Below are positions 10,001-17,746 of a stretch of DNA of 18,349 nt, piece by piece. The translations under genes and the position numbers were made by a program. This DNA comes from Dinochytrium kinnereticum (Eukaryota; Chytridiomycota; Chytridiomycetes; Chytridiales; Chytridiaceae): NCBI GenBank assembly GCA_027604005.1, contig JADGJT010000414.1, forward strand, positions 1-18,349. Reading direction: 5' to 3'. Positions within the stretch are counted from its first letter, which is position 1. Each line of letters starts with the position of its first letter. Below the pieces are notes generated by a model, which saw only the letters and a program-made list of their open reading frames with translations, was not told the DNA's origin and did no database searches.

Positions 10001-11134
10001 AGGTTAGGCCACTGCTATAAGTTAGGGCTGGGGGTTGAAAAGAACCTAGAGACAGCTCTGATATGGTACCAAAAATCTGGGGATCAGGGTCACGCCGCGG
10101 CGCAAAACAAGTAATCCCGACTCCTGCCTTCTCAAAACTCACATACCTACAGCCTTGGTTGGTTTTACGAATACGCCATAGGAGGTGTGCCAAAGGATAT
10201 CAGAGCCGCGTTGAATTGGTACCTCAAATCAGCCAACCAAGGCTACGCGAACGCACAAAACACGTGCGTCCTCCCCCCTTCCTCCCCTCTTATTCATGCA
10301 ATGAGGATCCCAACCAACCCATCTCTTCCACAGCCTCGGAATCTGGTACCAAACAGGTAAAGGCGTTGAAAAGAACCTGGTTGAGGCATTCAAGTGGTTC
10401 AACAAGGCCGCCATGCAGGATCACATAAACGCTCAGAGCAAGTTAAGTCATTGAATAATGGTCTGCTCCCATTCTCACAGGTTCTCATGCAGTTTGGGAC
10501 TCTGCTATCAGTTTGGGAACGGTGTTGTGAAATCTATGGGGAAGGCTGTTCTCTGGTACACAAAGGCTGCGGAGAAAGGCGACGCGGCTGCCCAGTGCAA
10601 GTAAGTGGAACTTCCCCAATACTTTTTGAAATGATTCACCGCGGCCCCCAGCTTGGGTTATCTCTATCAAACAGGTCAAGGCGTGGATAAGAATATTCAG
10701 ATTGCCGCAGACTTTTACCAACGGGCCGCCGATCAGAACTACACTACTGCGGAATTTAAGTAAGGGGCTGAGCTTGCTGTTCTTTGCCTGACACAATTCA
10801 CCAGTCTTGGGCAGCTATACGAGTACGGATACGGAGTGGAGAAAGATTTGAAGAAGGCTGAAATTCTCTATAAGAAGGCTGCCGCGAAAGGGGACGAAAA
10901 TGCCAAGAATGCGTTAGTTGGCGGAGGTCATGCATCATCTTTTACTTAACTTTGTTTACAGAATGCGACGTCTTTTCACGCCCGCCTAGAGAAGACCAGA
11001 GCTTAGGACAAAAAACTTGTAATAGACACGATGATTACACTTTAGTATTGCTGCTGTTCTTTTTAATATGCACAATAATACCTATGCTGCTGATTAGCCT
11101 CCGCAGATTCCAATGGCGGAGGAAATACAAATGA
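7020..11134 (+). CDS. TKL-type protein kinase with 15 Sel1 repeats and C-terminal membrane anchor
   Basis: Predicted 1010-aa Ser/Thr (TKL-like) kinase. Exons: 7020-7120, 7183-7357, 7401-7724, 7773-8257, 8344-8463, 8516-8638, 8700-8807, 8856-8963, 9012-9119, 9176-9286, 9338-9445, 9503-9610, 9671-9778, 9826-9933, 10003-10110, 10153-10263, 10334-10441, 10493-10600, 10652-10759, 10805-10926, 10962-11134. All introns are GT-AG, 35-86 nt, and the frame is continuous. Kinase domain, about residues 17-290: glycine loop GQGSFG 23-28, VAIK lysine 43, helix-C Glu62, HRDLKSPN 137-144, DLG (for DFG) 161-163, APE 191-193, Asp206, Arg275. A linker (about 290-405) leads into Sel1 repeats (about 406-950), helical pairs that usually scaffold partner proteins. 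A hydrophobic segment at 980-1000 followed by LRRFQWRRKYK suggests a tail anchor with the kinase in the cytosol. The start is the first in-frame ATG after a stop at 6813 and has A at -3. TKL-Sel1 kinases are known in early-diverging fungi; pathway and substrate are unknown. Confidence 0.88.
8856..10759 (+). repeat. Tandem duplication of a six-exon Sel1 block inside the kinase gene
   Basis: Exons 8-13 (8856-9778) and exons 14-19 (9826-10759) correspond one to one, offset about 970-981 bp. The pairs share specific openings: 8/14 LGQCYE, 9/15 HCYK and GLGVE, 10/16 LGWFYEY and SANQGYANAQN, 11/17 LGI and QDH, 12/18 AAEKGD, 13/19 L-LYQ. The two 111-nt exons (10 and 16) occupy the same place in each block; every other exon of the blocks is 108 nt. 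By hand, exons 10 and 16 agree at 25 of 36 residues and exons 9 and 15 at 22 of 35. Confidence 0.85.
10927..10961 (+). other. 35-nt micro-intron controlling the membrane anchor
   Basis: The last intron of the kinase gene is inferred from GTCATG (10927) to TTTACAG (ending 10961), with a TTAAC branch-like motif at 10945-10949. Splicing joins GGA-G to AA-TGC and opens the frame that encodes the transmembrane tail. If it is not removed, the frame ends at TAA 10947-10949 after HASSFT. The donor is weak, so the exact junction is uncertain. Confidence 0.5.
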
Positions 11135-11355
11135 ATCGAAAAAATGCGGGGTCACATTCAACACCAGCAGCAGATGAGGGTCGTAATGGACCTTGGCTGC
11201 GACGGAAAATGCGGACGCATTGGCAGCTCCATGCCGCTCATCAACCCAACGCAACGACGGTTAAATAGCAGAGCACCCCACGTTCTTGCAGAGTTACGTC
11301 GACGCCATTCACCAAAACGCACCATTCTCCAATCGACAACCCCCAACTTCCGCAA

Positions 11356-13540
11356 TGACCATTGCCCTCGTGTGAGCATACCTTTCACCGTCTTCACCTC
11401 TCTCCAAACCGCATCTTCAGGGAATGAATGGAACCATGTGATGTTACTGACCCCACACCGCTTGCAGCGATCCCGAAGTCAAGGACTTTGAGGCCGGCTT
11501 CCAGAACTCTCCGGAACAGCCCGACCCCGTCCGCATGACGGTGAGGGGGTCCATTCCCACCTGGTTTTCGGGGCATCTGTATCGCTGCGCTCCTTCCACC
11601 TTTATCGTTGATAACCTGACGCCAGAGGCGACAAAGGCTAATCATGGGAAGGATAAGTTCAAGATCAGCCATTGGTTTGATGGGTTGACCCAGATTGTGA
11701 GTTTGGTGGCTTCCGCGTCTTGAGTGCGCGTTTTATTTATCCCTAGTCTGGACTTTCGTTTTGCGCCTGTGCCGGTTTTGTTTTTTTTTTCTTATCCCTA
11801 TTCTGGACTTTGTTTCGCCAACCAACACTTGCAGCACAAGTTCTCGGTAAACCCTGATGGAACCGTCCACTACATGAGCCGAAAGACGGCCAAAGACACG
11901 GAGGACTACATCCGCAAGACAGGAACTTACGGCTTCACTTTCGGTACATTCTCCCAACCGTTTTAACCACAAAGACCAACTTTTTTTTTTTTTTCGTTTG
12001 TTTCATTTGATCGCATGAAGGCCAGAAAGACCCATGCCGCACCTTTTTCTCCCGGTTCTTCACAATGGCGAACATGATGATTGGGATGGATGCTGGAGGT
12101 GCTCCTGCGAATGTTGGGGTGACCATCTCTCCCAATTTTCCATTGTTGAACCCGGTGGCGAGGAATAAGGATTTGAAGGCGGGACCGAGGACACTTGTTG
12201 CCAAAACGGATTCGTCCACTATACAAGAGCTGGATCCGGTGACGTTGGAGCCGTTGGGGTTGAGGAGCTGTGAGTTGTTGTTGTACTTTTGTGTCCTCAC
12301 TTTTGTTTGTGCATCCATGATGGTCTCGTTCATGCCAGGATTCACATCGTTATTAAAACCACTTTTCTCTTTAACACACACAGATTCAGATATCAACAAG
12401 ACAATGAAAGGCCAGGTCTCTGCTGCTCATGGCCATTTTGATAGCGACACGAAAGAGTACTTCAACTTTACCACAGAGATGGGAAGGACCTCTACCTTCC
12501 GAGCCTTCAGCATCTCCCAGTCCGATCCCGCCGGAAAAGTCCTTGCGACCATCCCCAACGCACCACTCTCCTACATACACTCGTTCGCATTAACAGATCG
12601 CTACGTCGTGTACCCAGTAAGTTCAATCCGTGATTTATTTATTTTTTTTCCTCAACGGGTTCTATCTCATCAACATCCCCAACAGTTCTGGCCATACACC
12701 ATCGAGATTTTCAAGTTTCTCTGGGAGCAAAACTTTGCCGACTCCCTCCACTTCAACTCCTCCCATCCAACCCTCCTGGCCGTCATCGATCGTCGCTCGC
12801 ACGCCCACGTGGCCACATTCCGTGCGCCTCCCGCCTTTGGGTTCCACACTGTCAACGCGTGGGATGAGGGGGAGGACATTCTCTTCGACATCCCCATCGC
12901 CGACGACGCGTCCCTGGTGTACGAGGTCTACATGAACGAGAACCTGAAGCCCCAAAAAACATCCCCAAAGCTTCACCGCTACCGCTGTCCAAACATCCAA
13001 GCAGCGGCTGAAGCGGCAAGACGAGACCCTTCCCTCCTTTCGCTGAACCACTCCCACAAGAAAGAGGTAGAGGCTCTTCCCGTTGCAGAGGTGACGAGAC
13101 TGTCCGAAGCAGAGATTGAGCTTCCGAGGTTCCACCCTCGAACGCATCGTAAACCCTACCGATACACGTACGGCGTCTCCTCACTCAAAACAACGGTTCA
13201 CCGCGGCATGACAGCAAACCCACTCAAAGTCTTTGACAGCTTGGTGAAGCTCGATGTGTCGACTCTGCCGGCCCGGGAGTGGGTGTGGCATGAGGAAAGA
13301 TGTTTCCCGGGTGAACCGATCTTTGTGCCAAAGCCTGGTGGGGTGGATGAGGATGAGGGGATAGTGGTGTCGGTTGTTTTGAGGGGAGGCAGGGAGGGAA
13401 CCCCAACGAGTTTCTTGGTGGTGCTTGATGCCAAGGATTTGAGCGAGATTGCCAGGGCGGAGATGCCAGAAGCGCATGTGGTGCCGTTTGGGTTTCATGG
13501 AAACTTTTATTGTGGCGTGGATGAGGCGGTTGAGCAGTGA
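11356..13540 (+). CDS. Carotenoid cleavage dioxygenase (RPE65/BCO family)
   Basis: Predicted 563-aa non-heme iron oxygenase that cleaves a carotenoid double bond to give apocarotenoid aldehydes such as retinal. Exons: 11356-11372, 11468-11696, 11835-11943, 12021-12269, 12384-12616, 12686-13540; introns 69-138 nt, GT-AG. The four iron-binding histidines expected for the family are all present: His217 (AAHGHFD), His267 (YIHSFALTD), His333 (FHTVNAWDEG) and His550 (FGFHGNF) near the C-terminus. The N-terminal HWFDGLTQIHKFSV motif is typical of animal/fungal BCO-like members. There is no signal peptide, so it is probably cytosolic or peripherally membrane-bound. The 17-nt first exon supplies only MTIALV and is the least certain part. 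Substrate and cleavage position cannot be read from sequence; relatives make retinal or trisporoid precursors in fungi. It starts 221 bp after the kinase gene, same strand. Confidence 0.9.
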
Positions 13541-14234
13541 TTTGGTTGTTGTTATTTTTTTTCTTTTCTTTTTCCTTTATTGTTATTATTGTTGTTGTTG
13601 TTGTCTTTTAGTGGTGCTTTTCCAGATCCTGTTTCAATAACAATCATCATGAAAAGCATTGGTCGGATAAGAGTGTTTTGGGCTTTGATTTCATTTCTTT
13701 GGGAGCTGCATCAATCTTGTTGGCCAGACGCAGACGGAGCATGAGTGCTTTGGAGATCAGAAGCACGCCTGATGACATCCTTACCCTCCAATCTTTCATG
13801 TTTGGCCGTCCATCGAATCAGCCGCCTGCCTGCCTCTCAACCCTCAGCAAGATGGACGCGTCCACGCGCTTGTCATGTCGCGAAGAGACGCGTCACAGTC
13901 CCTCAGGAGGGCGTGGGAAAGCAGGCTTGCATTAGAGTCAACATGAGCAGATGAGGGAAATGTGATTGGCGGGGCTGCATGAGAGAATACTGATTGGTTG
14001 CCACATGATGGAGGGTTACGTCGCCAATCAGAACTGCCTCAGCTGGGGTGTGCGTGTGCGACTTGCGCCAAAAGAGGCGGAATGGGCGATTGCGTGGGTT
14101 TGTGTAGCCCAAGCAGCCTGGAAAGTTCCTCCTTGGGGATTCCACCAGACACCGAAGGTAGATACTCTTATGGGTCAGTGTATAAAAACACTGACTGACT
14201 GTCCACCGGTTCTTCATTCAAACTTGATCCTCTC
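13541..14234 (+). promoter_or_regulatory. Intergenic region with promoter of the X325 gene at 14235
   Basis: The first part is the 3' region of the dioxygenase gene, with a T-rich tract and TTG/TTA microsatellite (13545-13605). No supported gene lies here. The second half has promoter features: two GACGCGTC palindromes (13855-13862 and 13887-13894), three CCAAT boxes (ATTGG at 13965-13969 and 13993-13997; CCAAT at 14024-14028) and a TATA box at 14181-14188, 46 bp before the ATG. CCAAT boxes are bound by the HAP/NF-Y complex in fungi; activity here is inferred. Confidence 0.55.
14174..14195. promoter_or_regulatory. TATA box inside a perfect inverted repeat
   Basis: GTCAGTGT (14174-14181) and ACACTGAC (14188-14195) are exact reverse complements flanking ATAAAA, so the TATA element TATAAAAA (14181-14188) sits at the centre of a 22-bp palindrome. 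It is correctly placed upstream of the start codon at 14235. Confidence 0.6.
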
Positions 14235-14896
14235 ATGAAAATGGCCTCTTCCCTCTTCCTCGTTGCCCTGTTGGCCCTCGGCGCCAACGCCCACTTTGAG
14301 CTCACGCGTCCCGCCCCTCGCGGTGTCAGCCAGGCACTGCAGAGGCAGGGTCCCTGCGGTGGCTTCCCCAACGTTCAGACCTCAAGGGTGGCCGTCTCAG
14401 CAATCGGTTGGTTCTGATGCCCTCCTTCCTCCCTCTCGGCATTCTTTTCTTTTTCACTGGATCGTTGTTCATGAAATCTTTTTCTTCTTCTGCAGGTGGA
14501 TCGATTGACGTTCGTCTCTACTGGGACGGCGCCATCGAGGTCTTCCTTGGCTTTGGTGAGAACCCCACCTCATTCCCGTACAAGCTGGGTGAGCGCCCAG
14601 GCGTCAAGGGTGGAAACGACTACACCATTCCGGTCGACTTTTCTGGCGTTCCCAGCGCTGAACTCCAGAACGGCGCCAAGGCAACCCTCCAAGTCATCTG
14701 CCATTTCAGCCCCACCGTCGACCTCTACCAGTGCGCGGACATGACGATTGACATTGCTCGCCCCGTCCCTCCTCCTTCCTCCTCCTCCACCCCGGCCCTG
14801 TCCATCTCCTCTTCGGTGCCTAGTCCTCCTCCTTCCTCATCCACCCCAGGCTCGAGCTCGGTCCCCTCTGTTTCCACCTCCACCTCTACTCACGGA

Positions 14897-14933
<37 letters not shown>

Positions 14934-15127
14934 GGAGCACCACCAAGACCTCCACGACCACCCTTGCCACCACCTCCACCACTGCTGCTGGAGTGACGGG
15001 GAGCACCTCTGCTGTCGCCCCCACCTCTTCCTCATTGGTTGTGAACAACGGGGCCGCTGGTGCTGTGTCCGGATCTCTCACTGGCATGGCTGTGGTGGCT
15101 GCCGCCATGGCCCTTGTTGTGGCCTGA
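14235..15127 (+). CDS. Secreted, GPI-type BIM1/X325 copper-binding protein with His-Asp repeat
   Basis: Predicted 267-aa cell-surface protein; exons 14235-14406 and 14496-15127, intron 89 nt. A signal peptide (1-19) ends ANA, leaving His20 as mature N-terminus, as needed for a histidine-brace copper site. The domain (20-142) has HFELTRPAPRG, PCGG with Cys41, YWDG, Cys126-His127 and the closing LYQCAD with Cys137. This matches the fungal BIM1/X325 family, LPMO-like proteins that bind copper but act in copper uptake or cell-wall biology rather than polysaccharide oxidation. A Ser/Thr/Pro-rich stalk (about 145-225) follows, probably O-glycosylated, containing six consecutive Asp-His pairs (nt about 14901-14936). 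The C-terminus is hydrophobic (GMAVVAAAMALVVA) after small residues, a GPI-attachment signal. Alternative start Met3 is possible. It is a paralogue of the N-terminal half of the next gene: about 74 of 123 domain residues identical by hand. Confidence 0.85.
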
Positions 15128-15199
15128 ATCTGAAGTGATTTGTTTGCAGGGCTTTCTTTTTTCTCCTGAATTTTCTGACCTCTTTTGTTCTTGAACAAC

Positions 15200-15205
15200 A
15201 ATAAA
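15200..15205 (+). terminator. Poly(A) signal AATAAA of the X325 gene
   Basis: A canonical AATAAA lies 72 nt after the stop codon at 15125-15127, in a T-rich context suited to 3'-end formation. Confidence 0.5.
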
Positions 15206-15939
15206 GAAGAATTGTGTTTTTCATAATTATTATTACTATTCGATGAAAGAAATATCTGTGGTTATTCCTCATGTGCTGATGATATTATTACTTTTGCATA
15301 TTAAATCAGTGTTGAAAAACAGCAATCATCAATGAATGGTCTTGGATGGAAGACAAACAAGTAAATAAAATAATGAGCAAAGCAACAAACATAAATAATT
15401 AATTAAGACGAACGAATGGAGGAAAAGACAATAATAATTAAATAATAATTAAATAATAATTAATGAAAATAAGTTTAATAAAGTGATTGACAATAATAGC
15501 AAGTTAATTATTATTTATTTCAAGGAAAAGAGGAAAAAAGAAAACAAATACATAAATAAACACAGTCAGTCACACACACAGCCATACAAACAGACAGCTG
15601 TGGTAGGTAGATACCCAGCCAATCACAACCACCTCAGCCAGCCCCCGCCAGCCTTCCTTGTTGCCCGCATCAGAATCAGCAGTAAGAAGAGGCTTTTTCC
15701 TTTTCAGGTTCCATTCAGACTTTTCTCTTTTTCTTTTTCTTTTCTTTCCACCGCCGTTTTCAACCTTATTTAATTATATTTATTTAATTTTATTTTAATT
15801 TTATTTATTTATTTTAAATTTATTTTATTTTATTTATAACAGCAAGAAGCTCTTCTCTGTCTCTCTCTCTCTCTCTACTCTTCTTTCTCTCTTTATTTTC
15901 TGCCCTCTTTCTTCGCCTCTCACCTCCTCACTCCCTTGC

Positions 15940-16002
15940 CTTTCTTTTCTTTTTTTTTCTTTCTTTTCTTTTCTTTTCTTTTCTTTCTTTCTTTCTTTTC
16001 TC
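15940..16002 (+). promoter_or_regulatory. Long pyrimidine (TTTCT) tract before the fusion gene
   Basis: About 60 bases contain only C and T on the + strand, largely as TTTCT/TTTC repeats, ending about 37 nt before the ATG at 16039. Pyrimidine tracts at this place are a known core-promoter feature of many highly expressed fungal genes and often precede the transcription start. Confidence 0.5.
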
Positions 16003-16038
16003 TACGCTCAAACCTGCTCCACCTCTTACCTGCTCTCA

Positions 16039-17746
16039 ATGCGATACGCCGTCCTTGCCGCCCTCATCGGCGCTCTGGCCGTCAATGTCAACGCTCACTA
16101 CGAGCTCACAAGGCCCACGCCTCGCGGGGTGGACTTGGTGCTCCAGAGGAACGGTCCCTGCGGTGGATACGACACTGTGCAGTCTCCGAGGCTCTACAGC
16201 GAGTCACTGGGTGAGTCTCTCTTGCTTCGCTCTCCTCTGTCGCATCGTGCGCTCACTCACCATCCATTTCATCCGCTTGAAACCCAACTCAAAAAAACAT
16301 GAAAAAAAAGGTGGCTCCATCGAAGTCCAGCTTTACTGGGACGGCAACGTGGAGGTCTTCATCGGGTTCGGCGATAACCCCACCACCTTCCCCCACAAGA
16401 TTGGCGAGCAGCCAAACGCCAAGCAAGGCGAGCTCTACACCATCCCCATCGACCTCAGCAAGATCCCCTCATCCCTCATGACTGCCAACGCCACAGCGAC
16501 CCTCCAGACCGTCTGCCACTTTTCTCCCACCATCGACCTCTTTCAATGCGCCGACCTCCTCATTGGCAGAGACCCCAACCCCCTTCCAAGGACCACCACC
16601 GCCGCCGCTCCAAGACCCACCCTCGCAGCCGGCACCACGGTGTTGAACCAGGATGTGAGGGACGCCGCCATCGACTTCCGAAGTTTCCTCGAGGGCCCCA
16701 AAGGGTGCATGATGTCCGAGACTCACATGAAAGAGACGGACCTGTCGCGAAACCTCGCAGCCCTGTGGCTTCGAGCCGTGTTTCATGACGTGGCAACGTT
16801 TGATCCCAATCAGTCGAATCGAGGTGGAGCCGATGGGTCGTTGGTTCACATGCTGGACAAGCATGAGCATCTGGGGATCAACAACTCCATTGCGACCAAG
16901 TTCATCTTGAACAAAGATAACAACACCATGTCGAGCCCTGACCTGATCGTCTTGGCTGGTGCCGTCACTGTTGCTCATTGTGGTGGTCCACAGATGATCT
17001 TTGAGGCTGGGAGGGTCGCCAATCCTAACCCCGTTGATCCAAAGGGGAGGGTCCCGGAGGACACCGAGCCTTATGATATTGTGAAGGCTAGGCTCAAGGC
17101 CATGGGCATGAGTGACGAGGATATCGTAGTGCTTGTCGTCGGCGGTCATTCCCTTGGGTGAGTTCCCCACCTCTTTCCATCGTTTCCCAAGCAACCCTCC
17201 CCACATTACATCCACATGTATTCTAACTACTCTCTCCCCACCCTCCCCACTACTTCACACAGCGGCGCGCACAAAGCCATCTCCCCCCACCTCACAAACG
17301 AAACCTTCCAACCCTTCGACACAACCCCAGGCATCTTTGACACCGACATCTTCACCCAAGTCCTCGCCGGCCGCTGCGTGACCAACATTGACTGCTCCAT
17401 CGCCGCCGACCCAGCCCTCCGTCCCTTCCTCGAGAAATTTGCAAAGGATGAGCGCGCCTTCTTCTCCTCCTTTGAGTCAGCCTACACCAGACTGACAAGG
17501 TTACCTCAGAGGAGGTTGTTTGGGTTGGGCGGGGATGGTCATGAGCATCTGGAGATTCCAGTGCATGCCAATTTGAAGGAGGAGGGTACGATCACTGGGA
17601 CCATTCCTTTGAGGACCGCGCCGTTGCCTACCGCCACGAGGCCTGCTGCCACCACCACCGGGACCCCTAATGGAGCTGGTAGGGGTGTGAAGAGTGGTGT
17701 GGTGGTGGCGGCTGTTGGTGTTATTGTTGGGTCGCTGTTGGTTTAA
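16039..17746 (+). CDS. BIM1/X325 copper domain fused to heme peroxidase, secreted with GPI-type tail
   Basis: Predicted 500-aa protein; exons 16039-16210, 16311-17157, 17263-17746, introns 100 and 105 nt. A signal peptide (1-19, ending VNA) leaves His20 as mature N-terminus. The X325 domain (20-142) has HYELTRPTPRG, PCGG, YWDG, Cys126-His127 and LFQCAD. After a short Thr/Ala/Pro linker (145-168) comes a class II-like heme peroxidase domain (about 170-425): distal Arg212 and His216 (LRAVFHD), distal calcium loop RGGADGS 228-234, proximal heme ligand His337 (GGHSLGGAH), proximal calcium loop FDTTPGIFD 358-366, and Asp383 aligning with the Asp that bonds the proximal His. The glutamates and surface Trp of manganese, versatile and lignin peroxidases are not seen at the aligned sites. 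The C-terminus (about 478-500, VVVAAVGVIVGSLLV) is a GPI-type signal. Intron 1 matches the upstream paralogue in codon and phase. Expected role: hydrogen-peroxide-driven oxidation at the cell surface, linked with copper binding; the substrate is unknown. Confidence 0.88.

Larger units (their letters stand above)
15128..16038. other. AT-rich, low-complexity intergenic region and promoter of the fusion gene
   Basis: No gene is supported. The segment holds the poly(A) signal of the upstream gene, an AATAATTAA tandem repeat (about 15429-15463), a TTTAT/TTTTA-rich tract (15765-15840), a CT microsatellite (about 15857-15876) and a long pyrimidine tract (15940-16002) just before the start codon at 16039. 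A CCAAT box is near 15619. The ORF at 15936 is a translation of the pyrimidine tract and is not a gene. Confidence 0.5.

Noticed and set aside
11144..11491. 115-aa + strand ORF between the kinase and dioxygenase genes
   Set aside because: It overlaps the first exon and intron of the dioxygenase gene in another frame and has no motif.
12662..13147. Long - strand ORFs within the dioxygenase gene (up to 161 aa)
   Set aside because: Antisense shadows of a well-supported coding exon.
14890..15201. - strand ORF with repeated Trp-Ser
   Set aside because: Reverse translation of the GACCAC repeat; shadow of the X325 gene.
16469..17215. 248-aa - strand ORF opposite the peroxidase domain
   Set aside because: Antisense shadow; the + strand frame carries conserved peroxidase residues and splice sites.
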